This document shows positions 20,062 to 53,955 of a stretch of DNA of 64,000 bases, one piece after another; positions within the stretch are counted from its first letter, which is position 1, and each line of letters begins with the position of its first letter. This DNA is from Branchinecta lynchi. Lineage: Eukaryota > Arthropoda > Branchiopoda > Anostraca > Branchinectidae. The notes below the pieces were generated by a model. That model made no database searches. It was given only the letters and a program-made list of their open reading frames with translations, and had not been told where the DNA came from. The stretch lies in contig JAKZAP010000003.1 of NCBI GenBank assembly GCA_023053575.1, forward strand, positions 1,836,561 through 1,900,560. The letters run 5' to 3'. The position numbers were made by a program, and so were the translations under genes.

Positions 20062-20803
20062 GGATCTAGGTATGCTTATTTGAACACTTTTTTAAATTTT
20101 CTTTTTAACTTAACTTTCAAATTCGAAAAGAAAAATAACAAACTTGATATCATCTAACAGACAACTATTTCCTAGCAAAAAGCTGAAGTAGAAGTTCAAT
20201 TAACTTTCTTTGATCTTGAATTTACTAAAAAGGTCCTTCCTCTTTTGAAGGCATCTGCAGATGCGGACCGCCATATTCTCCACTGAAGGTTCATTCTTCG
20301 CGGCAAACTTTTCAAATTATAAAAAGTAAACCAGGAGCGTGTTCGACCCTTCTAACAATAGTTACTATTAGTTACAATTTCCGTTCCATCCTCACGAAAA
20401 GTTACTACGCTGACCGTTCCAACCTTCTCGGAATAGTAACTAATTGTTACTATTTGCTTACCATGATCGGGAGCGTAGTAACTACGCATCTCTGTAACGT
20501 GATTGGTCGGATTCGCCCGAGGTGTGATATCTTGCTGGAAAACAGAAAGACCGTTCCAGCCTTGACGGCAAAAGGTCAGAATTCGTGACGTCATGCGTAG
20601 TAACTACGGTAAGCAGGGTGGAACATGCTCCAGGTGTCAGTTGAGTCGCTTTCAGCCGTGAATTAGCAAAATATTCAAAAAGTGACGAAAGCGTGAGTGG
20701 TTTTTACAAGTATTCATAGTAAAAAAAAACACATAGTTTGGGTTTTAGTTTTTTCTTCGGCGATCGTTCACTTGCCGACGTTCACATACGCATACCTCTA
20801 CTG
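20062..20803. mobile_element. Pogo/Tigger-type MITE carrying a nested MITE
   Basis: Left end ATCTAGGTATGCTTATTT (eroded) and right end, inverted, CAGTAGAGGTATGCGTATG followed by TA. The GAGCGTGTTCC MITE 20335-20631 is inserted inside. Confidence 0.6.
20335..20631. mobile_element. GAGCGTGTTCC-family MITE, copy 2
   Basis: Ends GAGCGTGTTCGACCCTTCT and, inverted, GAGCATGTTCCACCCTGCTT; CAG on both sides as a 3-bp target duplication. TGACGTCA at 20586-20593 and a reverse CCAAT box near 20500. Confidence 0.85.
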
Positions 20804-21179
20804 TAAATTATTGTTACGGGTCCTTTAACTGAGCACATCCCAAGTCAACTTCCAGAAATAACCACTGCACTTTTTCGACAAGACAAGAACTTACGAATAC
20901 CAAGAGCAAATAATCAGATAGAACCTCCGTCTCCCTTTCTCTATAATATGACTATGCAGAGTCGAATATTTCCCCGTAGCCTTTACGCTGCAAACGAGCG
21001 GAGGTTAGTATAGTAGCTTCGCGCCATGTCAAATTTCGTTACATCTACAATAGCTACATCGCTGTGAAGCCGCCTTGAGGAAAGTAGAAGTCAAAGCTGA
21101 TTGGTTCTATGGACGCCCTCCAGAGCGGGTAAGCGCGCGGAGTACTGCCTGGGACCCACTATAAGGCGTTTTTCCGTGC

Positions 21180-21680
21180 TCCCACAAACAGTTTTTGGGT
21201 CGATTGTGGCTCGAAAAGAGAGTTTCCGCGGTGTTTTGTACTGCCCATAACTGTGTTTCCGCGACCGACAAGGTTTTCGTGGCTCGCTTTGTGGCTCAAA
21301 TTCGACAAACAACTTGCGAGGTAATTTTGTGGCTCGATTCTGGCGGGAAATTCAAATTATGCAGCAAAATAGTGTCTAAACAATAAAGTTAACTACTTTT
21401 TCAAGCATATAGACCTAAAACTGAGGATCCCTTTTGCCCATAATGGTAAGAAAATAAGCCTGGAGTTCTATTTATTGAGATTTTACATGAATTTTATTTT
21501 CAGGTATTTGAAATTTCCGCTAAAAAAAAAACACGACTATAGCCCACAGTCGTGTCGCGGAAAAAGACCCGTGGTCACACCTGATAATAGCACCGGCAAT
21601 AAGACTGTTTACGGTCGAAACTGTGAAGAGAAGACGCTGATTTGGACCAGTCACAGACCAGAGTCACTGGCTTTAGCTAC
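21180..21680. repeat. Dispersed repeat related to 18247-18870
   Basis: It shares GATTGTGGCTCGAAAAGAG, GTTTCCGCG, TTGTGGCTCGA and AAACTGAGGATCC in the same order. Non-coding. Confidence 0.55.
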
Positions 21681-21713
21681 TTTTGTTTACCTTTGAATGA
21701 TGATGCTAGTAAT

Positions 21714-21941
21714 GAGCGTGTTCCACCCTTCTACAAATGGTAACTATTAGTTACTATTTCCGTTCCGGAGCGGGACGTAGTAAGCATAGTAACTACGGAT
21801 CTCTGTAATGTGATTGGTCAGATTCGCCCGCGGCATGATATTCAGCTGGAAAATAGAAAAGTCGTTCCAGCCTTGACGGCAAAAAGCCAGAATTCGTGAC
21901 GTCATGCGTAGTAACTACGGTAAGTAGGATGGAACACGCTC
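21714..21941. mobile_element. GAGCGTGTTCC-family MITE, copy 3
   Basis: Ends GAGCGTGTTCCACCCTTCT and, inverted, GAGCGTGTTCCATCCTACTT, flanked by AAT on both sides. TGACGTCA at 21897-21904. An internal deletion of about 70 bp relative to copy 2. Confidence 0.85.
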
Positions 21942-22239
21942 AATATGTCTTGAATTTCTTTGTCCAAGTGTGAACAGGATGAAACGTAAAGAGCGGGTAA
22001 TAACCAAATTAACGAACTAAATTACGTACAGATGTGACTGAATGTGGCTCAGGTATACGCCTCCTGCATTTTTTTTTCTTCTTCTGCGTATTGCGATAAC
22101 GGAAGATGGGTAGACGGGTATCAATATCAGCTCATTGCTAGAGTAAATACCTCTAGGTCTGCTCAGTTTTGTCCGGGTATTCATAGTCGATGCATGGGAC
22201 TAAAGACGGAGGTTCTATCTGATTATTTGTTCTTGCAAA

Positions 22240-23040
22240 TAGTGACGTTTCCGGATCCGCGTGTTCAGAATGGCTCGAAAGAAGGTTTTCCAAACTGCAA
22301 AAACAAAATCTGTCCGCCGGGTTTTCAGGTTCAAACAGAACTTTCGTTGAATAATAGCATCTCAGTTAATTTTTACTGTAAACTGAATTAACAGTATAGT
22401 TTTTTAATGTATTTTTCGGACAAGTACGTTCGTGGTGGTTTCGTAAATTAAGAAATCAAATTGAAAAGAAGCCGATGACGTTACCTCAAAATGAGAACGT
22501 TCTTTCTGTCCCTACTATCAGAAGTTAGGGCGACGGAATTATTCCGGAAAATTTTAATTCCGGTGAAGCTTCGGATGCAGGGTTCCATTCCTCTTGTTTA
22601 TCAGTCCCACACGGATAAGTACAGCTTTCGTTCGGACTCCATCCCCTCCAAAAAGGTTACGATCACAATCCATGCGTCCAAAACAAGTCTGTACTTTGGG
22701 GGGAGGGGGGCGATTAAGCACTGAACACTAACCACGAAGTTTCTGAGATCTAGTCATAGATTCTGGTCTGAATGCGGAAGGCTATGTACTAGCCAAAGTA
22801 GGGTGAGTGATCCTGCTGGGCGCGTTAGTATTATAGGGGGTGGGCGGGAGGTGTTATGGTATACAATTTCGTACACACATGTGATTACCCCGGCGATATA
22901 ACAAACTATCATCCCTCGGGTCGGTAATGCACGTGCCTCCTTTCGATCTTTCATCCTCTGACACCTGGAACCATTGATTTAAACATTTGTAACAAGGTCT
23001 GTTCTCACGAGTGCTATCTATTCTGTTAACGCAAGGTCTT
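22240..23040. other. Intergenic, no gene recognised
   Basis: No supported coding region; a G-rich run at 22699-22709. Confidence 0.4.
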
Positions 23041-23042
23041 GG

Positions 23043-23411
23043 AGGCTAGGCGACCCCACTCCCGGCATCTTGCGGTTTCCACACGACGCACCCCTAATAC
23101 AGGTTCAAAAACGTTGTGTAGAACCCCCTTTTTGACGAATTTTTCTTTTAGTAACTATAGGCTATCTGTTACCACCATCAGAACATAAAAAAGACGATAC
23201 TTATATTGTCATCAGCGATCAGGCATAGACTTGTATCTGAAACTGCGCTCGATGGGGTGTCTGATCTTAAGAAAAATATTGTCAAAAGACTCAGCACGAT
23301 TGTGGCGAGATCTTAAAGCTACAGACTAACTTGATTTTCGGATCTTCGCGTACCCCTTGCGGGGATCTTCGTACCCGTTTGGGTACGCGTACCACCGCTT
23401 GGGAACCACTG
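23043..23411. mobile_element. hAT fragment with right end (second copy of 13085-13397)
   Basis: It shares the flank CTCCCGGCATCTTGC and the interior with 13085-13397, and extends to a right terminus CTTGGGAACCACTG at 23411. GTTTAGAT follows (23412-23419), the same 8 bp that precede the left terminus of the other copy. The left terminus has been deleted here. Confidence 0.7.
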
Positions 23412-23829
23412 GTTTAGATGGCAATACTGGTGTGATACGTATTGGTGGCTATAGGATTCAGATTATCAAGGCTTAAAAACCTCAATTTAGACCATACTTG
23501 TTCCCCATGTTTTTGGGTTTAGATGGCAATAATGGTGTGATACGTATTGGTGGCTATAGGATTCAGATTATCAAGGCTTAAAGACCTTAATTTAGACCAT
23601 ACTTGTTCCCCATGTTTTTGGGTTTAGATGGCAATAATGGTGTGATACGTATTGGTGGCTATAGGATTCAGATTATCAAGGCTTAAAAACCTCAATTTAG
23701 ACCATACGTGTTCCATGTTTTTGGGTTTAGATGGCAATAATGGTGTGATACGTATTGGTGGCTATAGGATTCAGATTACCAAGGCTTAAAAACCTCAACT
23801 TAGACCATACTTGTTCCCCATGTTTTTGG
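23412..23829. repeat. Tandem repeat, four units of about 105 bp
   Basis: Units start GTTTAGATGGCAATAMTGG near 23412, 23517, 23622 and 23725. They are about 95 percent alike by eye and include GGTGTGATACGTATTGGTGG and CATGTTTTTGG. It starts exactly at the edge of the hAT fragment. Confidence 0.9.
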
Positions 23830-24114
23830 ATCATATGCTGCTGTTTTAATACTGTGGTGACAAAACTAAGATTAACTGATTTACTGGAGGGAGCTGCTTA
23901 CTGGGCAGTGGCGACACTATAGCTTCTACTATGGTCTGCCCAGACTCTCCATACAATCCAAGATGGTAGCAGAATGTCCACTATGAAATTTTGAAGTGCT
24001 TGCTAAAAAAATTTTGTACGGATTGCTCTTTCGGCTAACAAAGTCTTCCTAAAAAGAGTAGTTTACAGGCAGTACTACAGGGCGAATGAGCATGAGAAAG
24101 CTTTTTAGGGTTTG

Positions 24115-24120
24115 TTTATT
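24115..24120 (-). terminator. Candidate polyadenylation signal of the CCDC85-family gene
   Basis: AATAAA on the minus strand, 355 nt after the stop codon at 24475-24477. Confidence 0.4.
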
Positions 24121-24474
24121 TCCCCCCCCCCCCCCCTAAATAATAATCATGCGTACGAAAGCAAGACACACCACAGTTGTATTTTTGTCTCTAAATTTTC
24201 TGACGACAAGCTTCTGGCAGCAAAAACATGAGTAGCGACCAAGAGCTTGAGCTATAGCGTCACTGTGCAAACGTCAGACTAGATTTCGAGTTTATAAATG
24301 TAGCGCTTAAAATCAGAGATGTCATCAATCAGTAGGAGTTACGTGCTTCAAACCCAATAACACTTAAAACACTAAACATCAATACAAACTAATTTTCTAC
24401 ATGTTTACGGAGAATTGGCACTTTGGATTGTCCACATTATGGAATGATTGTCGCACTAATACGGACGGAATAAG

Positions 24475-47542
<23,068 letters not shown>

Positions 47543-47583
47543 TTCCCTTCCGGTGATAAGGCACGAAAGCTAGCAGATTCTTA

Positions 47584-47598
47584 ATAGCATAGCTTCAT
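47584..47598 (-). promoter_or_regulatory. Upstream ORF in the CCDC85-family leader
   Basis: The first bases of the exon after the acceptor read ATG, four more codons and TAA. A short upstream ORF 40 nt before the main ATG could lower translation. Confidence 0.45.
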
Positions 47599-47767
47599 CT
47601 AAAAAAGAAAAAGAACAAGTCAGTATGGAGTCACTACTACAAAGAAACTATAGTATCGGTACATTCAAAGTGATTCCGACACTTGACTGAACGTCGGCGT
47701 TTCCTTTTTCTGATTGAGGCTTACTTCAGAATTATAAGCCGTGATGCTGACTGGGACGTCATACAAT

Positions 47768-48161
47768 CAAGAACAAATAATCAGATAGAATCTCCGTCTC
47801 CCTATCTCTGTACTATACGAGTATTTCCTCATGTCTTTTCCCTTGCGAACGAGCTTAGGTTTGTAGCTTCGCGCCACATCACGTTTCATTACCTCTACAA
47901 TTAGCTATATCGTGTGAAACCACCTTGAGGAAAAGTAAGAGAAAAAGCTGATTCGTTCTTTGGACGCGCTCAAGAGCGGGTCAGCGCGCGGAGTACGCCT
48001 CCTACATTTTCTTTATCTGCGATGAGAAACGGTGAAGACGGAAGTAGAGTAGTGGGGTAAAAAGCTACAGTAAATACCTCTAGGTCCGCTCATTTTATCG
48101 GGGTATCCATAGTCGCTGCTTGGTACCAAAGACAGAGGTTCTATCTGATTATTTGTTCTTG
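47768..48161. mobile_element. CAAGAACAAATAATC element, 394 bp, complete
   Basis: Inverted ends CAAGAACAAATAATCAGATA on both sides, flanked by a 7-bp direct repeat ATACAAT. It matches the split copy 20901-22235. Non-coding. The 7-8-bp duplication could fit hAT or P families. Confidence 0.8.
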
Positions 48162-48174
48162 ATACAATTCACTC

Positions 48175-48870
48175 TGGCTTTTGCTAAACTGGGAACAATG
48201 CCTTTCTTCATAATTGTTAACGAGTTAATGCGTGTGCATACCTACCGCTCAAATTTGCCGATGGCTCGTCCCTATCCACATTGCAACTACTCTGACAAGA
48301 CAATAGGCGATCCGGTCAAAACACTTTTGAGCAAAATTTTAAACCCAGGTAGACGAGCCAAACTTGCCACTCGAGAAAAGCATGATATCGAGAATCAACG
48401 TCCAAAGGACCTGGTGTACCTAGACTACCTACATTTGTGGCCTGGGTTTCCGCTATTTTCTGGCCTACCCCACAGAATAATAATATATTAGGATTCACTC
48501 TTACGTTCCTGACGATCTACATCCCTACATCCCATCGATCCATACTGCCCCCTGATTTCAAGCCACATCGAGAAAGACCCGCAAGAGCAGTAGCAGAAGC
48601 TGTACCTCTCATACAGCCTATTCAAGTGTCTCAAAACCGATATCTGAAAAGCTTTGTTCCCTCCTTTGTAAAGTTTTTTAACGCCAGTACTAGTAAGTAA
48701 TTGTGTACCTGAGCTTAACTCTTTTTATCAAATGTATTGGACGATTACTTTTATTTTAAATCAATTCATAAGTGTTGACCGTAAATTGTATATATATTTT
48801 TATTGACGACCAAACGAATATTCGGCTTGTCCGCTTCACGTTTTAGAATTAAACTGAACTGAGTTACCAT
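48175..48870 (+). mobile_element. Decayed LINE 3' portion
   Basis: LGTMPFFIIVNELM resembles the region after reverse transcriptase motif B; HRSILPPDFKPHRERPARAV and NRYLKSFVPSFVKFFNAS are the CR1/L2-like tail. Frames are broken and foreign sequence intervenes. Confidence 0.6.
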
Positions 48871-49239
48871 TTCTGAGATTTCGATCTTCCGATGTCATTT
48901 TCTCCACCTAACGGTACTACCCCAATTTTCCCAATCGCAGAGTTCGGCTTTTTTCGAAGCTGATAAGGCTCCCACTTATTACTTTTTAGGAGTCCATTGG
49001 TAACAAAGACCAGTTACGCAATTTTCTCTGTTTTTCTAATCACAGCTAAGGGGGCTGCGCCCCGCTAAAACAGCCGGGAAGAATCTGTAGGCTAGTTATT
49101 TGAAAAACACAGTAAACTTTCAAAGTTATCCCTTGCGACTTGTGCTATGACCTTCTTCGACCAGACAGGAAAGTTTCGCCTTTTTCGAGGATTCGCATCA
49201 GACCAAATGGCTTTGTGTATAAGAATGCATGAATGAATG

Positions 49240-49585
49240 AATGATTCATTAGCACATTAAAGCCATCAAGTCATGATGCAACAAAACAAAACAAAAAGTG
49301 GACAATCTTACATGCACATATACACACTAACACGCTCTTAATATTTTTAATTCACTCTGAATACTTTATTAACACTAAAAACACATCTTTATCAGAAGAA
49401 ATATTTCCGGTCTTTAAAAGCTAACCTGACGAGCTTCCCAACATTTCTTATTTCTTCAAAATCTTTACATCATTTTAATAATCTAATTCTTATCAGTTCC
49501 TCCCACCCCGAAAATCTCCTCCCTTAGTCCCCGTAACTCTCTACAATCACACAAAAGGTGGCATATATCCTCATTCATCTCTCAT
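49240..49585 (-). mobile_element. Possible LINE 3' end
   Basis: The minus strand reads NEDICHLLCDCRELRGLREE, like the C-x-H-type knuckle at the end of R1/Jockey-like LINE ORFs, then a stop and an AT-rich stretch ending in GAATGATTCATTCATTC. Confidence 0.4.
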
Positions 49586-49690
49586 GTGCGGCCAGCATTT
49601 GCGGCAGCACATGAGACGCAACATTGCGGCCGCAATTAAGGCAAAGTGCGGCCTAGTTTAGGCCATGTGCGGCCTAAACATTTCTGCAGC
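49575..49690. repeat. GCGGCC palindrome cluster
   Basis: Five GCGGCC/GGCCGC words, including TTGCGGCCGCAA and TGCGGCCTAGTTTAGGCC, in otherwise AT-rich DNA. Confidence 0.7.
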
Positions 49691-49699
49691 TTTCGGCAT

Positions 49700-51240
49700 G
49701 AAGACATTGAAAACAGCAGACTGAAACGACAAGACCATACACAAAGTTGAAGTAACATTATCCTTGGATCTGGCTTCAGATATTAATAAGAAAGTTTGCT
49801 TGAACTAAGACTGTGGATGCTTATGCCATAGCAAGACAGGTGACACCTAACTGACGAGATCATGCTTGTCAGCCTTGCAATAAGAACAACAGATTTTCTC
49901 CAAACCAGAATGTATTCCCAGCAGAACCGAGGGAGATACGGCTCTAGCTAATGCTACAGGTGACTAAGTCTTCTCAGCATTTTTTTTTATTCCTTTGTTT
50001 CATACTACGCAAGTAAGTAATTTATTTATGACCCGCCATTTTGAAAAGGCGGAGTAAATGACGAAAATAAACAAAATATACTTTATGAGTCTAACGATCT
50101 TTAACGCCAATTTGTTTAGTTGCAAAGCTTTATGTGACACTTTTGTACTATTATTTAAAATAAACCGACGTTCTATGTATAATTGTAAATATTTTGTTTT
50201 CAAATGTTATTTCCTGTAGCCTACACAGAGACCAAATGAAAGAATTATACTTTCCGTAACAGTAATTCTGACTGAATCAGAGCTTCTTCTGTCTTGGACA
50301 GACGATCAGTGTTAGGCAGTCACAGACTTGAATTCCTGCCAGGATTTTTGGCACTATCCTAAACTCCATACAGAAAAGTTGAGATCTTTTCCATTTGGTA
50401 ATAAAAGTGCAGAAAATCTGGCAAGGAAATCCTGATCCAGTGTTTGCACTTTCAAATTCGATTATACCCGACTCATAGCCTACTGAGCCTGCAGCCATGT
50501 AACTTTCCTGGACCAGGCTTATGCCATACCTTAAGTAAAACATGGGGGATCTAAGTAGCCCTACAGCTCTGCTACTGCTTCAATGTGTTTATCAATCAAT
50601 TTAATTATTAAATTCGTGATACTACACATCACATATTAACATTACACTAACACAGGACTATTCTTTACTAAATATATACGATCATTTCATCCATTCGGTT
50701 GCTCTACTGCTGCAATGTGTCATCAAAACATGTGAGGAGTAAATATAACTGCAATTTTCAATTGTAGTATAGTAAATGTATGCCTCTTTGAACATCGCCT
50801 AGCTTTGACACAATAGAGGCAATTAAGCATTCATGCATCAGTAGGGTCGTCATTCTCAAAAGACTGGCATCGTCCCCCTGGGCATCATTACCTAAATCCC
50901 TTCTCGACTTCTTCAAAAGATACATTAGACCAAGAATAGGTTTCCATCCCGAAGTAACGCTCAGCTCTAACAAATCCAGTATGGCAAAACTTGAAACTAT
51001 CCGAAAAATGTGGGTCCTGTTTGTCTACGTGGCTCCGACAAGGGAGTCCTAGACTTCTAAATTATATTCGAAAAATTGTCTATGGTATTGGTCACGGCAG
51101 AAGACCCTTGTGTAAAGCGCCATCTATTTTATTAATTTCCGTGACATGGGGATGTGAACTGGTTAGATGAATTTGCCTTCGGGCGGGATCACTGTTCCTA
51201 TGGCCGGCTTCTACCAGACTATTGTAGTGGTTTGCGAACT
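49700..51240. other. Intergenic, no gene recognised
   Basis: It contains a CCCGCCATTTT repeat (50009-50062) and an eroded pogo-type end near 50768. No supported coding region. Confidence 0.4.
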
Positions 51241-51252
51241 CTGTTCCCAAGC

Positions 51253-51324
51253 CCCTCAGTAGCTCAGTGGTAGAGTGACTGCCTTGTAAGCAGAGGGTCC
51301 TGGGTTCAAATCCCGGCTGAGGAG
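51253..51324 (+). tRNA. tRNA-Thr (TGT)-like gene
   Basis: It folds as a cloverleaf: acceptor CCCTCAG/CTGAGGA (6 of 7 pairs, C1-A mismatch), D arm GCTC/GAGT, anticodon arm ACTGC/GCAGA (4 of 5) with loop CTTGTAA, so anticodon TGT, and T arm CTGGG/CCCGG with loop TTCAAAT. Box A (TAGCTCAGTGG) and box B (GGTTCAAATCC) are canonical. No TTTT terminator within 40 bp and two mismatches suggest a pseudogene or tRNA-derived repeat. The helix extends two pairs beyond the acceptor. Confidence 0.65.
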
Positions 51325-51669
51325 CATCTTTGTCTATCAGTTCACTACAAATGCTTGCATAAGAATAGCCCTCGGGCTACATAAACATACCCCTACTAAC
51401 AAGCTTAGGAGAGTTGCTGGCCTCCAGACAATCGAAGAAAGGTCCTGCACACTAATGGTGAAGTACGTACTTCACCAAAGTACAAGCATACGGAAACCAG
51501 CACCCAATATGTAGAATAACCTTCGGGCAGAACAACGGGGGTGAAGAAAAGCTGATCAGCTCTTGGAATGCATTCAGACGACGAGTCACTGACTGGGAAC
51601 GGCAGACGCAAGCAGCTCCCACGTTCCCTCATCCCCTCCCTGGACCTGGCACCCAGTCGACGTATCCAC

Positions 51670-52605
51670 CCACATGATTGACTACAAAAAAGAACAATAT
51701 CCTCCAGTCCAGATAGACATGGCCAAAACGAAGTACTCAGCCCACCTTCAAATCTACACAGATGGATCCACCAAGAGTGGAAAAGCAGCCTCGGCAGCAG
51801 TCATACCGGAATATCACCTCAAACTTTCAAAAAGACTTCCAGACCAGGTGTCAGTCGTGACCAGCGAAATTGAAGCCATCAACGAAGCTCTCAAGGTCAT
51901 CAAGGCTATAGCACCACAGTCAGGAAAGGCAGTGGTATTTTCTGTTGAAATCGGCTCTACTGCTGGTGAAACAACTAAGTCGGAAGACTAAGGACACCGA
52001 CCTGGCCCAGATGAGACTTACCATCACGGATCTTCGAAACAAGGGAACAGAAGTTTGCTTCCAAGACATCCCAGCCACCACGGGATCAGTCACAACGAAG
52101 AAGCTGACGCAGTTGCTGGGCGAACGACTGACAAACCGGTCAACAACCCACCACCGGCAGTTCAAACATACCGAGATATCCTACGACAACGCCTTAACAA
52201 CCGTCAGACCCCAGCAACCAACGCAAATCTTCAGATGTTCAAGACAAGAGAAGAAAACTGCATCTACCTTTGAGTCAAGACAAGACCAACGCCGTAATAG
52301 CAAGAAAAACTGAGTTTGACTGGGGGAGAAGACAGGACAGGACTGCAGACCCGTCCAAAATGCCCCAAAAATGTGTTGCATCTTCTTTTTGAATGCAATA
52401 GACCATGCCCAAAGCTGACACTACTCTGATCCGAAGTCCTGAAGCGAAACCTCCCTCGTGACATCGAAGAGATCTGTTCAATATCACTCCCCCCTGGATG
52501 CGAACGAGCAGTGCTCCTGCCGACCATGACCGCCCTCAAATTCCTCTGCATTTCTTAAGAGCACCGTTCATCTCGGCCCAAGGGTGGCCTAACCTAACCT
52601 AACCA
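51670..52605 (+). mobile_element. LINE fragment with RNase H domain (I/Jockey-type), broken
   Basis: IYTDGSTKSGKAASAAVIPE holds the first RNase H Asp, and SEIEAINEAL the Glu. The next Asp region (VVFS) is lost at a small deletion near 51940. The frame resumes with DLAQMRLTITDLRNKGTEV, then QDIPSHHGISHNEEADAVAG, with conserved His, Asn and Asp. A KNVLHLLFEC knuckle and a stop near 52557 follow. The RNase H marks an I-, R1- or related LINE. Dead by frameshifts. Confidence 0.8.
52588..52604. repeat. Short CCTAA run
   Basis: Three CCTAA units plus CC right after the LINE ORF. The unit equals the arthropod telomere repeat (TTAGG). Confidence 0.8.
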
Positions 52606-53032
52606 CCACCCAGAGAAACACAGACAAACACCAACAAGGAAACCGAAAGGGTCCCCTCCTGGGACCCAGGTACTGACGAATCATAAGAAGAAGCACCAAA
52701 GAATATTACTGAATCCTAACAAATATTCAGCCACAATACTGACTGCAAAAAATAATTTAAGCAAAATCAAAGAACATTAAACACATTCACAGAAATCTGT
52801 TTGAACCTTTAAATAAGTTTTGCTATGCACCCTCAAACAGTATCACCAGTATTACATTGAATACTCTTTCAGTCCAAGCTGACTGTAAATCATATAAAAA
52901 AAAAAATTAAAAACAGAAAGTTCAGCAAAGATTTTCTTCAGCAATATCTCTGCCGTTCTTGGCAAGGGCCCTCGTCAGGCTAAGAGAATTAGGAAGATAA
53001 TCTTAGCTCACTTACACGCTTTGCATCATTTT

Positions 53033-53955
53033 TGGGGATCCTAAAACGTAAGTGGAGGGATGCCTATGACATCGCAAAAGTTGTCCGTCTGTCCGTCCGT
53101 CTGTTAGCACGATAAATCTCGAAGGGAATGAGATATTTTTATGAAACTTGGTGTTAGGATTCTTTGGGTCAAGGATAAGGTCAAATTCGTAGATGGGCTT
53201 TGTAGCCCTACATTTAGGGGTGGGGGAGGGGGTTCAAATTAAGGGGCAAACAAAATATTTTAAACAGCTAATGTGATAGTTGATTATGGGGTAAGAAGAC
53301 ATACTGAACACGATGGTGACAACCATTGTCTTGCCGGATAAGTAGTTCGTCGCAATCCCGTAAAAACGGAAAGTTCGTAAGAATTAAAAGTTTTATTTGA
53401 AGTTGATTAGATGTTCGATTATGGGGTAAGAAATCATGCTGAACAATATGATAAAAACCATATTCTTGTCGGACAACTAGTTCGCTCGGAATCCGGCCAA
53501 AACGAAAAATTTGTTAAAAGCAAAAGTTTTATTTGAAGTTGATTAGATGACAGATTTAGGGCTAAAAAAATACACTGAGTCTTTATATGACAATAATGTT
53601 TTACCCGGACATTTAATTCGTCCCGAATCCGGCTGAAACCGGAAATTTTATAAGTTGAAGTTTTATTTGAAGTTAGTAGATGTTCTTTATAGGGATAAGC
53701 AGATACGCTGGATTCGTTTCTGAACTGTTCTTTTTTTGCTGGACAAGTAGTTCGCTCAGAATTCATCGCAACCGAAAACTTGAAGAAGTAAAGCAGTAAG
53801 TTCTGGTCAGTATGGTCAAAATAGATACAGGTATATCTGCACTTGGTTTTCTCAGATGATTAGTGTGGCAAAGAATGGATCTGGCGAAGATAAGACCCAA
53901 TTGTCTGGATCAAATATTATATTTTTGGGATCCCATCGAAACCTTAGGTCTTCTT
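53033..53955 (+). mobile_element. 135-bp-unit element, complete copy
   Basis: Starts GGGGATCCTAAAACGTAAG and ends AAACCTTAGGTCTTCTTTTT. The clearest periodicity: CCGGAATCCGGC-like cores near 53353, 53487, 53624 and 53757, spaced 133-137 bp. Confidence 0.85.

Larger units (their letters stand above)
20901..22235. mobile_element. CAAGAACAAATAATC element split by other insertions
   Basis: Left half 20901-21144 begins CAAGAGCAAATAATCAGATA; right half 22053-22235 ends in the reverse complement of CAAGAACAAATAATCAGATA. Together they match the uninterrupted copy at 47768-48161. About 0.9 kb of other repeats separates the halves. Confidence 0.7.

Noticed and set aside
21195..21386. CRISPR-like or phage-like repeats among the short direct repeats of the window
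   Set aside because: Spacing is irregular, repeats are transposon-derived and the DNA is clearly eukaryotic.
51221..51351. TTGTAGTG / CACTACAA inverted repeat around the tRNA-like gene
   Set aside because: Only 8 bp and asymmetric; could be chance.
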